Origin: Datnioides undecimradiatus
Taxonomy: Eukaryota > Chordata > Actinopteri > Lobotiformes > Datnioididae
Length of the DNA: 64,000 nt
Reading direction: 5' to 3'
Assembly (NCBI GenBank): GCA_008933995.1
Contig: WARS01000012.1
Location: forward strand, 6,809,501 to 6,873,500
Every line of letters starts with the position of its first letter. The first letter of the stretch is position 1. The position numbers and the translations under genes are program-made. The notes beneath the pieces are model-generated. The model saw only the letters and a program-made list of their open reading frames with translations, was not told the DNA's origin and ran no database searches. Shown here one piece after another: positions 21,474 through 32,429 of the stretch.

Positions 21474-24400
21474 CTGGGGATTTATTAGGATTAACACAAT
21501 GAGATGACACACGGTTGTGGTAAGTGTTATGTAAATGGTTTTGTATCATGTGCTAATTTGTCCATTGCAGTCCTGGGTGGCTGCCAGATTTGCCTCAAAC
21601 TGAAAAGGAAACTGTGCTTCAAAGGTTCAACGCTGTTAGTCAAAATGTGTATGTGTTTTGGCCATCTGACCTAAATAGTGCAATTAAATATGCAAAGAGA
21701 AGAGTGCATGAAATGACGCTGACAGGACGTCATTACCCATCATATTCCTGGTAGAACTCAAAGAGCTGACAGGCAGCGTAAGGAGGAAGGAGGCCGTTGT
21801 ACACGTCCAGAGCTGCCTGAAGGGTGATGAGTGTAGAGTCATGCTGGAATGAGAAACAAACATCATGCGCAAGGAGGTGAGGAGCTGTGAAATAGCAGTT
21901 TGCACAATAGCTTACAAATGCACGGGTGTGTGCCCAAACGGTGAACTTACAGCTGAGTACATAATGAATTTGAGAGGGCTCCCTTGCTCTACAGCCCTGG
22001 AGAAATTCCTCAGGATGGCATTCAGCAGGACCCCTGGTAAATTAAACACATCAGTGTCAACAGTGCAAATGAAATTTTCCCAGACACCCAAACACAATCC
22101 GTTTGACCTTATTGAGCATTTCATCTTAGCGCTGTAATCATCTTTGTCCCATTAACTCATATGTGCTAATATGCTTTTGGGAAACCCAACCCAGCACTTT
22201 ACACTGTCTGAGGCGTAAACAAAGCCTCTGCCAGCAGTCACAACAGTAGATACACTGAGTTGGGTTTTTTTCACTCTAATAACATTTTCATCCTAACAGA
22301 CTTTAAATTAATTGCCTCTAATGTGAATCCTCACCTCCTGAGAGCCTGGCCTTCTCTTTCCGCTTGTGACTGAGGATGCTGTACATAACCTCAAATGATG
22401 CCACTCTCTTCAGGGTGTCCAGAACTTCTTGGGTGGCCCAGCGTGGGAGAGTCAAGTTATGGATCCGCTGTACAAAAAAATAACATTCATTACCCCGCAT
22501 AACGCTAATAATCACATTACACAACACATGAGTTGCAACAAAAGGAGTTTAAATGGCTGTATTTCATCATTTCTATTATCCTGGCTATTTTTAGCGCCAG
22601 TCTGAAGATAACAGATGCTCATTTTGCAAGTGTGAATGAGCATATTCAACCTGGCCTAGAATCCACCCATCTCATAATGCTTTAATTATCATTTCAATAT
22701 GTTGTCCTATTCATTCCTTACTGTATGTATGAAAATGATTTCCCTATGCTCCAGCCCCCCCTCCTCTCTGCAGATGTGTTCAAGAAAACAGATCCCTTCT
22801 CATTTCCCTCACTGCTCTGCAGCTGCTGTTTGTAACAGTAATTGAAGCATTTGTAAACTGCAGAATACAGGAAGTGTACAAACTTCATTGTATTAAAGTG
22901 AGTGTCAGTGAGCCTGCAGGGGAATATCCAGCATACCTGACAGGTAAGAGTGTCATAGACCCTCCATATTTTCTTGCCAACCAGTTTGGAGATGGGGTAG
23001 CCAGTGTGGTTGGAGAGTCTTTCCACAAAGTGCTGCAGTGTAAAGAAAAGAGGTGTGACATTGTCCATGGTAACATTATTTACTGATGTAAAAATATCAG
23101 TACAATTATCCAATAATACTCCAATACAAGTAAAAGTTTCTATATTCAATATCCCATTCATATTTACATCAAAGAAAGAATGTAACTGATATATTATCCA
23201 ATATATCAGTTTTAGGGTAATGCTGTTGTTGCTTTGTGCACAAATAATGCAGCATATTACTGGTGAAGGTGGTCAAAGGCCCCTTCAAAGAGTCACTGCA
23301 TAAATTTGGAGGGTCATGAGATTAATAATGGGGAACTGAGGAAGCAGAAACATTCTGCAACAAAGATTTTTGTTCATATTTTGGACTAAAACATTGTTAC
23401 CTCTTTGAGTCGTTTAAATAAAAGTCTGTGAGAAGTTTAAAAGTGAAGGTTACAGCACAGACATTTGAAACATGAGAAAGGGCTAAAACCAAAACACTGT
23501 TTTCATATTTAACAATGCATCATATTTTATACATTCATCATGTGATTTCTTTATGAAAAACCTTAGTCTGCTACACTGTAAAATAAATATGGTTGACTAA
23601 AAAGTCCATTACAATGAGATGCAGTGGTGTATGTGCATGTAAAGTACCATAGGTAATGTATTAGTGCAATAAAAAAATACTTTTTAGTTTCTCTCCACCA
23701 TATTTTTGGTGATAATGCTTTAACAAAATTAACTAAAATCAGCATTTTATGAGCAGCTTTGTTAGTTTGTTGTTGCAGAAGCACTGATAAAAAAAACTCA
23801 TTTTGTTTTTAGTGTTTAGAACTAAAAACTGCAGCTGGCTCATTTAATGGATTAGTTTTGGTTATTGGATCAGTGACTTCAAGCTTTGGTCAGACCTGAC
23901 AGTGTGAAATGTGAAACATTTTGGATGTTATATCAAACTTGCAGGTGCCGTGCATCCAGCAGAGGGTGTTAAAATTCAGTGCAGGAGGCCCTGTCCTCAT
24001 CTCAAACACCACCTTAATAGGCAGCACATGGGACTCAGTTTAATTAAAACATTTTCATTGTAATTCTTAATCTAATTCAATCCAACCGTTAATTAGCGTC
24101 TCTGAGAATGTGAGAGAAATTGCACTGTGCAGCTTTTTCTAGGCACTGGAGTCACCGTGCCTGAGAAAATCACTGAGAGGACATGATGTCTACAGCATAA
24201 CTAACACGTCCATTGGAGGTGCTGATAATGTTGGCACCGGCAACTGTGAAGTATATATTTCACCAAAATGTGCATTTCACAGCGTTTGTTAAACAAATCA
24301 AGGCAAGCAAAAAAGAAGCAGCTGAGGTGAGGAAGAGCATTATTCACAGCAAGTTTGATTATATAATCCTGATGATGAAAAAACCCAACAGAGTTACAAA

Positions 24401-26167
24401 CAAGTTTTTAGTGGTTAACAGGCACATGACTCATTGAAAAGTGATGTTTTACACAAAGTGAGCTGTGAGTCGAGCGTTCACGTCACTGAACAGATGCTCA
24501 GGGTGAGTTATAGTAGGCAGTGTACGTAGAGGACTGTCTTCTTCTGTGGTGTATCTTACCTGGTGAGCCCTGAGGAACCTCTGGTAGGGCTGACTCTCAA
24601 AGGTCTCCGTCATCAGCGCTCTGAACCTTGGACAGTCTTTGCCCGGAGACTTCAGCAGCTTGAGAAATCGAAAAAAAAAGCCAACAACAGCACAACATCA
24701 GTGGAAATAATGTGCGTTTACTGCAGGTACTGCAAGTCTTCTGGGCACAATTATATGTTCATTTCACACTTTGAAACAGTTGGGAATTTCAGCTCGCCGG
24801 GTTCACAGCTGAGGTGAACACAGACAGCAGCACGAAGCTACAGAAAGAGATAGAGACTCAAATTAACTTGTACAAGTTTCTATTCAGCTGTGTATGTCTG
24901 CGGCGTGAAAGAAAATATTTATGTGGCTCTGCAGCCCACCTTGTCCTGGGCCCTGGGGATGGTGTGCACAGGAATAGGCCGCCACAGTAACTGGGGCATG
25001 ATGGGAGCCGGGCGTCTGGTTGGGGGGAACATCCCAGCAAGGCAGGCCTCAGCACTCATCAGAGTGCGGTCGTAGTCAGTACTCCGCACATACAACTGTT
25101 GAGAACATGGTACCAAAACGCATGCAGATGTTACTTGGTCTGTCTCTGATACCAGTTCCTGAGACACTGAAGATTTGTTTGCTTTTTACAGAAAGTGGAA
25201 ATGCACTTGGAAACTCAAAATGTCATTTGCATTTCCAAAGTGGAATTGCACATACATCTGTTTCTATTTTTATTTAATAAAGATGCAAAATAAATGCAGC
25301 CAGCAAAGCAGCAGTGTATCATGAGTGCGCTGTATTTATCCCAAGTCAACTGAGGTATTCCCTTAACATGAAGAGGAGGGGAGTCAGAAGAAATCCAAAT
25401 GGATGGGAGAGGGAGGGGGGAAAAGATCCTTCTTACTGTGATCTCTTCTGACATCAGCCTTCGCTCGTCTATATCTCTCTGTCACCCTGTGTCAGGTTTT
25501 TGCACACAGTAAATCACGCTGATAAGGTTGGATGTTCCTGTGATGCTGAGAACCCTTCTTTTTTTTTTTACCCCCCCCCCCTTCCCTTTGTCAAATTAAA
25601 ACAGACATGGCAGCGCAGGGAAAGGTACGGTGCAAGTTGACTGAGACTTGGGCGACAAATCACCAATGGCAGGTACTGAGCAGAGTTGTTATTTTTGAGG
25701 TAATTGTGTGTTATTTAAGAGAGAGGGAGAAGAGGACTGAAGGCAAGGACGGAGAGACAAAGGGGAGGGGCAAAAGAGAGAGAGGGAAGAAAAAAAAGGA
25801 AGACGGCAAGTGTAAAGAAAACAGGCTGGAAAAGGAAATCACATCTTCATAATGACAGTATGCTGAGCATGCAGCCCAGGGGCACGCTGAACCTACATGC
25901 ATGCTGCCAACTGTACTGTACATGGAGCCCAGGGGCAAGATTACCCCACATGTTACAGCACATTACAAGGCCATGGCAGTGATATCACCAATATGAGTCA
26001 TGCTCATTAACGTAGTGTATGTTGTTGTTGTTACAGTCATTACAGATGGTGCCTGGCCACACATGAGCTTGATTTCACATGTTGGAGCAAGGACATGCAT
26101 GGCAATAGCATTAGATGACACCCAGACTTCACAGGGGAGGTCTGTTAAACAAAAGACCAGGGGGAAA

Positions 26168-26221
<54 letters not shown>

Positions 26222-29065
26222 ACACACACATACTTACAGTACATATGTGCTTAATTAAAATAACCAACCTCATTGTTGTTGTAGTCCTCACTAAGAAAGT
26301 TTCCGTATCGCCTCCTCAGAAACCGGCCCAGCTCAAACTGTTGTTTCATGCCCAGCTGAAAGGAAAATTGCCTGCAATGTTCATTTTTTTGTCGAATCTG
26401 ACCTTTTGCTGAAGATTTGGCAGATTTAAGGTCACATTCATCGTATTTACATAAAATAACAAATTTCACGCCTTCTAGAGGGGCCTCCTGGAGCCAGAAA
26501 TAATAAGTTTATTCACTGTAAACTGGCTAATTGCCCGAAAGCAGAACAATGTCACAGTAGGAAGGAATTTAATTAAAAGTCTACAACATGCTTTTCCTCC
26601 TTCTCAAGACTGATTTTATGTCGAGTTGGGCGTAGCGTGTCAGTGACGTGTTTTGCCTTGCCCAGGCATTTGTGTGTGAAGGTGAAGTACCGGCAGGGGG
26701 CGATATGATGGGAGCAAGATGAACATAGCATTAAGAGCAACACAGTCTGCATAGGAAAGTGGTCGGGGTAGATGGATGGGTCCAACACAGGACTTTGACT
26801 CTTGAGACCGCTGGCCATGTTTCATGTGAAACCAAACATTAATATTGACTTATTTGATCTTACATAACATACTTAATTTACATCATGTAGGTAACGTACA
26901 GTAATGTAACAGAACTGTATAGCATAACGGACATTCTTGTATAAACTCAAACCTTTACGTGACCTTTACGTGGAGAGTGGTTTTGATGCCTATAACCAAA
27001 CTGCAGCTATCATCTGATAAGCTTTAATTTGCAAACATAATTGGACGTCCCATATTTATGATTGCTAATTTTACCACGCAATAAAAATGCGTTCTTTTCG
27101 CTCCAAGTCAAGGAAAACATGCCACTGACCCAGAGAATCAGGTGACCAATAGAATGTAGTAGACCAGGTCAACTACATGCCTTAACACAGCTAAAGTATA
27201 TTGTCATTTGTAATCTATTACTCCCAGGCATATAGAGACAGAAAAGAAGCTTAGACATTTTATTGTACTTTCTCTATAAACACCCTACTGTCCGTGAACC
27301 TCTTGTCCAATTTTATAGTGTACTTTATTCTTATTTTACATTTTTTTGACTATGGACAAGTAAGTTCAGTGTGTGACCCTGGTTCATGTTGGGATCAGCT
27401 CCAGTACGGTGGCCCTGAGGTGCAGAACACAACAACACTGAACAAAACACCAAAACAAAACAAAACAACAAAACATTTCAGAATGTTGTTGTGTTTTTGT
27501 TTGTTTTGTTGTTGTGTTTTGCACCGCAGGGGTCATCATAAACCAGCTCCCTATGAGGCTGTGCGGGATATGTTGGTAGGAAGATGGGTAGAGGGTTGGA
27601 TTTTATATATACACTGTGTACACCTACAAGCTCTTAATGTTTGTTTGCCAAATCCTGCTCGACAAAATACTAATAACATACAAACACACACACACACACA
27701 GAGTAACATTCAGTACCTCAGTCAGCTGTCCGAAGCCTTGAGCCCACACTTCCTCCCCATGAGGATCTCTGGGATACGATTCAATTGGTGATCGATCACC
27801 ATGTCGGAACACCTTTAAAGTCATAACAGATTATGTCAGATGGATTGAGACGCCGCGCTGCTGTTCCAGCCATTACACTGTATACTTAAGAGAAAAAGCC
27901 ACCCTGAGACAGAGGTCACAAATAGAAACCTATGATCTTGGACAGTTCACTCTGGATTTGAGACACACAAGAGTCATTTTGATGATGTCATCAACACACA
28001 AACGTTGGAGCAGCTCCGTTAGTATTATTAACCTTAGGACTCACTTTTTTGAGCCGTGACATGACACAGGTTGATTAAACTGGATTAAGGACATGTATGA
28101 TTCACTCCTGTAAAACCCTGAGAAGAAGCAAACCACAAAGTCAAATCACCTAAGTCATGGTGTGCTTTCAGTACACTCACTGTCTTTTTTTGATGCAAAG
28201 CACCTTTCTCGGATTAACTGAACTAAACCAAACTAACAGGTCAACTAAAATAGAACAAAAAGGCCTAATTCAAACACATTTAAACAACAAGTTGATAACA
28301 ATATGCATTTAAAGATGAAATAACACAGGTAAAAAAAGACAATGATGAGCCAGTTAACAATAAAACACAGTAAATTAACTTAACACGTACTTTTGCAAAA
28401 ATGGTTACTGTAAAGCAACAATATAGATTAGAATTAACAGTCATTTGTAAGTGACAAAGACACTAGTGTAATATATTGTAATATAAGAGGCAGTGTATAA
28501 AAATCTCTATTAATATTAAATAAAAAGAGGCCATATCACAGGAAGAACATTTGTGATTTTAACTTAAATCCCTTCTCTGTCTTTTTCATTCAATTGCTGA
28601 ACTACAGAGTAAAAGAAAGATATGCAAAGAGGTTTATGAACAAAGCAGTGGTGTCTGGGAGAGATACGCTTGACACTGTTGGAGTTTAGGCTCAAAGTAA
28701 TCCTTTGTGACACAAATGTGTAAACATAATAATGCTCACTGAGCAGAAAAATGCAACGTAATCAGCAACAATGTACAGTAATGTCACTCTTATGTGATCC
28801 AAAGAGGCTTTCGGATGATGTTAAACTTTCAGCGTTCAGCAAATAAATCTTTGTGTCAGTAACACTGCTCGCTCAAACATCTTGCATGTGATTATAGTGT
28901 TGTGACATGAAATCTTAACATGCAACACTTCGTTCAAATATCATCTTCATTACAAAAGAAAAAGAGCAGACTTACGGCCACAACAAACTTCAGCACCCGG
29001 CACTCAGTCACACAGATGCAACAGAGAAGGAGTAAACAGCCGAAGCTTTTCTGGAACTTCCACAT
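20967..29065 (-). CDS. acp4: Membrane-anchored histidine acid phosphatase (ACP4/prostatic type)
   Basis: Hydrolyses phosphomonoesters via a phospho-histidine intermediate; secretory pathway, type I membrane protein. Eleven exons in transcript order: 28976-29065, 27717-27812, 26269-26355, 24940-25095, 24560-24658, 22937-23032, 22335-22467, 21951-22033, 21737-21843, 21292-21473, 20967-21076, all with GT-AG borders. They give 1239 nt, 412 residues, close to human ACP4 (426). Residues 1-22 form a signal peptide, 33-39 the RHGDRSP active site, Arg95 lies in [10 protein letters not shown] and 281-282 is the HD proton-donor motif. About four N-glycosylation sequons (NHT, NLT, NFS, NDS) and a transmembrane helix at about 378-399 follow. 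ACP2 and ACP3 are similar in sequence; the name rests on the neighbours mybpc2 and lrrc4b, which flank ACP4 on human 19q13.33. The start was chosen for its signal peptide. Confidence 0.9.
21737..22033 (-). CDS. acp4: Acid phosphatase exons 8-9: core and HD motif
   Basis: Exon 8 (21951-22033) encodes [20 protein letters not shown] and ends FIMYSA. Exon 9 (21737-21843) opens with [20 protein letters not shown]. Together they recreate the conserved MYSAHDST of the family, with the catalytic His-Asp at the junction. Confidence 0.9.
26169..26230. repeat. (CA)n microsatellite in acid phosphatase intron
   Basis: About 62 bp of nearly pure CA with one CTCA interruption, ending about 40 bp from the donor side of the 26269-26355 exon. 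Confidence 0.95.
27409..27535. mobile_element. Imperfect fold-back (MITE-like) element
   Basis: The left arm has GGTGCAGAACACAACAAC and the right arm, reverse complemented, has GGTGCAAAACACAACAAC. The matching extends outward (GGCCCTGA against ACCCCTGC) and inward through AAC-rich and GTT-rich stretches to a short centre near 27475. This is a near-complete 125-bp hairpin lying in the phosphatase intron. Arms of this type suggest a small non-autonomous transposon; the family is not identified. Confidence 0.6.
27717..27812 (-). CDS. acp4: Acid phosphatase exon 2: RHGxRxP catalytic motif
   Basis: A 96-nt phase-0 exon encoding [17 protein letters not shown] and then the [10 protein letters not shown] segment. 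His34 is the predicted nucleophile; Arg33 and Arg37 bind phosphate. The acceptor is TTTAAAG, pyrimidine-poor, but the join to exon 1 restores a typical KFVVAVFRHGD strand. Confidence 0.9.
28976..29065 (-). CDS. acp4: Acid phosphatase exon 1: signal peptide
   Basis: Encodes [18 protein letters not shown] and then [12 protein letters not shown], with a GTAAGT donor in phase 0 after Ala30. The hydrophobic core at 9-19 is a normal signal peptide; LKFVVA starts the first beta strand that leads into VFRHGDR of the next exon. Confidence 0.85.
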
Positions 29066-29576
29066 CTTTCTGAATTGTTGATCGCTACCGTTGCAGAGTT
29101 CGCCTCCTAACATGAGGGGAAAATGTCTTAAAATTTCAATTATAAAAAGGCTATTATTTGCAAAAGATGATGAATACTTGTACATTTAAGCCAAGCAAAA
29201 GTTGTGCAAAATGCATCTTTTAGATCAGTCATTTGATATAAAATATGCATGTTGGGTCTTGTTTTTCTAATATATTCTAGCAGTGTAGTCCAGTTAACTT
29301 GATTGAAACACTCATTAAGAATATATGGATGCCATGTCACACAGCGGGATACATGTGCAACAAAATGCCTTGTCAAAAAAGATTTAGCAGGCCATGTAAA
29401 TGAACATATGCACTTACCTCAGCATACTTGTTGACACATTTTGCAGCTTCAGTCAAACGGGTTACAGACAGAAGCGGACTGCTGTGCATCCCAAATCTTC
29501 AGTCGTACCTGGATTGACATTAAGTGCATGTTCCAGTAAAGGAGGGAGTGCTTTTATAGCCCTCCTACCTGACCTC

Positions 29577-29590
29577 ATGTGTGTGTGTGT

Positions 29591-29641
<51 letters not shown>
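29577..29641. repeat. (TG)n(TC)n microsatellite
   Basis: About 8 TG units run directly into about 24 TC units. Confidence 0.95.
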
Positions 29642-29643
<2 letters not shown>

Positions 29644-30491
29644 CAGGGATTTCTGGTCCCAATCTACTTCATCGCCGACTGCAGTCCAAATCACTGTCTC
29701 TGTCAATTCCCCGCTGTGCAGTGATGAGACCCCCCTACCCACCCCTCCTCCCACCTCCTGGCAGACATATTTGAGTCAGCTTTGGAACTTAAGAATACAT
29801 GTTTGGCCCCTCAGTGAGCATAACTCCACTTTAAAGCCACAGTAATACAATAAAATCTTGAGGATAGTCTGGCTTTGGTCAATGTGACAAAGAAATGGGC
29901 TACGTTAAGACGCACCCACCTGGCTTCTCAAATTGTACTCCTACGTGCATAAACACACACATGCACACGCACACACTAGCCCAGGGCCACAAACATTCAT
30001 TATGACTTGCTATGTCATCCGCCGTGGGTTTGGCCCCAAAATTACAGGGCCTGGAGTGTTTTCCCTGACTCGACACACGTGTAAGTGTCTGTTAGTATCA
30101 AAGCAGCTTTATGGGATACAATGGGATTAGTGAGTGTGAAGATTTAGAGCTATACAGCGTTGACATCATATCTGATGAGTGTGAGATAGGATCTATTGTA
30201 CAAAGTAATACACAGCACAGTATTCACAGAGGTGGCTTGTCAGTACGACACAAATGTTCTAGTCATTAGATTAAGACTTAACTGACATTGATCTGATATC
30301 AGATGCACGTAATTAAACCACACCATTACACAGGGTGACATATTACAGCAAACATGGGCACTGGCGTTTGTTTTGTATCACTCCCACATACATGTCCTGC
30401 TGCTGTAAATACTCAGTAGTGCACCAAACCTGTGGCTGAAAATAGTCCAAAACAAACACACATATTTTCCCCTGTTTTAGCAATGTTTAGT

Positions 30492-30574
<83 letters not shown>
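30492..30574. repeat. Compound poly(A)-(TA)n-(TG)n repeat
   Basis: About 17 A, then about 9 TA units, then about 23 TG units without a break. The alternating purine-pyrimidine tract is a potential Z-DNA former, and the A-run start could mark the tail of an old retroposon. Confidence 0.9.
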
Positions 30575-31302
30575 GTGACCAGTTTTTAGAAATGTACATC
30601 TTCATTAGGAGCTAACACTTTTGGTCTTTTCGTTGAAAAATAAAAGCTAACCAACCTTTTGCTTTAAGAAGGGTTAACAACATCAAATGGGACTTTGATT
30701 ACACAAACTGGCTGTTTTTAAAACATGTTCATGCAACCATGGTAAGGATGTGTAAGTTGTGACTAATTTAAAATACTGTAAACGGTGTTTAGTATGAAAT
30801 GGGTTAAAATGCTCAAACATAAATTGGACCTCAGTACTTGAGCAGATATGTCTCACGTACTGAGGTTACTTTCCACCACTGTGTGATCTCTCTCTGTCCA
30901 TCTGCTTTATTCTTTCTCTCTTATCTCACAGCAGTGTACAGTAAACCTCTCACTGTCAAACACGCACACAACCAAACATGCCTGTGTGGTTTTGTAGCTG
31001 GTATAGGTTGGCTTTGAAAAACTGTGCACCTGTACAACTGGGTCAGCGAGGTCCACCTGCACTGATCTACATAACAACATATGCATACTCAAGGGTCTGA
31101 GTGGAGGAAGAGAAAGGAGTTTCACCATATGAGGCCAAGAGACACACGAGACACACAAAAACACACTCACATACTGTACACACACAAAAAAAAACACACC
31201 CGAACACATACACCAACAAATGCACATTTGCTCTGGAAAACACTACAGTTGATACACATTAGTTCATTGAAGGGTCACTTAACACGCATGCACAGACTCT
31301 GC

Positions 31303-31347
31303 ATCTCTCTCTCTGTCTCTCTCTGTCTCTCTCTCTCTCTCTCTCTC
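31303..31347. repeat. (TC)n microsatellite
   Basis: CT-rich run with TGTC interruptions. Confidence 0.85.
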
Positions 31348-31483
31348 ACTCTGTCACTCAAATAAACATAAAACACAAACACAAATACACACACAGACAC
31401 ACACCACCCTATTTCCTCTCTCTCTCCCAAGTGGCTGTAGTGTTTTTGTCTTTGTTGAAATAATTGCAGTGATTTTCAAGACC

Positions 31484-32429
31484 GTTGTCATGGCGACGCA
31501 GAGGTTGATGCATGTTGACAGAATCTGTTGCAGGGCGACCGAGAGACTGAAAATGGGAGATAAGAGGTGGGAGGAGAAGTGATGTGCATGTACATGTGCG
31601 TGCACGTGTGTGTGTGTGCGTGTGTGTGTGTGTGTGTGCGTGCGTGTGAAAGCGATGATGGTGATGGTGGGGGGATGGAGGGCTGTTGGTGAGGCTTTCA
31701 TGTGTTTCAATCCATATGATGAATGGAGATGAGCAGTATGGGACATCTCAACCTGATAGAACAAGGCCCAAGATCAGGAATGAACAGTTATGAGTGTATT
31801 GTGAGTAGAGGATAGAGGGAGAGAGAGAGAGAGAGAGTGAGGGAGAGAGAGGGCGAGGAGGAGGAAAGTGGGGTGCTATTTTAGTCCAGGCGTTGTCATG
31901 GAAACTGCAGCCTCACTACAAATGGAGACATCCAGAACACATGGATCGTCAAACAAATGGCGTGCGTAGGGCCCAGCGTGAAGCTACGCCATGGCTGTGC
32001 GACACTGTGCCATCTCAGTCGAACCCACCCCCACCCACACTGGCACCCGCGCCTCCAGTCAGATAACTGTGGCGTCTTCCTCATCACAGAGGCTGAATAT
32101 CAATGGGAGGGTAGGTTTTAGGACGTGGAGGGTGCAGGAGGGGGACAAACGCTCAGAGTCAGGGGCTAAGTGACAGGCAATGGTGTCCATTCAGGCAGTG
32201 AGTCACAGCCACTCGCTTGCTGTCTTTTAATTAACAGTCTTTTCCACACTTCCTTCCCTTCCCTCCTCTCCTCTCCTCTTGTCTCTTCTTCTGTCTACTC
32301 CTTCACTGTCTGTCTGTCTCCCATCCTCTCCCTCTTCCTCTCTGCCTGCTTTCTCTGTCTCTCTCTATCCCTCTCTCTCTTGCTCTGAAGGACGGAGGTA
32401 TTCCCACATTTCTCCGTTGCTATAGCAAC
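31484..32429. promoter_or_regulatory. Group of RFX X-box-like palindromes
   Basis: Three sites within 950 bp: GTTGTCATGGCGAC (31484-31497), GTTGTCATGGAAAC (31892-31905) and the perfect 14-bp palindrome GTTGCTATAGCAAC (32416-32429). The RFX consensus is close to GTTGCCATGGCAAC. The surrounding DNA is more GC-rich than its flanks. No exon is recognised, so a distal element is the simplest reading. Confidence 0.45.
31594..31648. repeat. (GT)n microsatellite
   Basis: GT run with GC interruptions (TGCG). Confidence 0.85.

Larger units (their letters stand above)
29066..31400. other. Upstream flank of the acid phosphatase gene; microsatellite-rich, no gene seen
   Basis: Holds any 5' UTR and promoter of the minus-strand phosphatase gene, but no clear promoter motif. 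Open frames near 29.4-29.8 kb and 31.1-31.4 kb are read through TG/TC or CA repeats and are not credible genes. Confidence 0.6.

Noticed and set aside
22585-22594. CTATTTTTAG, a MEF2-like site
   Set aside because: A single ten-base AT-rich match in a phosphatase intron; expected by chance in AT-rich DNA, and far from the mybpc2 promoter.
29400-29845. Open frames through TG/TC repeats
   Set aside because: Translations are long Ser-Leu or Arg-Glu runs, produced by the microsatellite.
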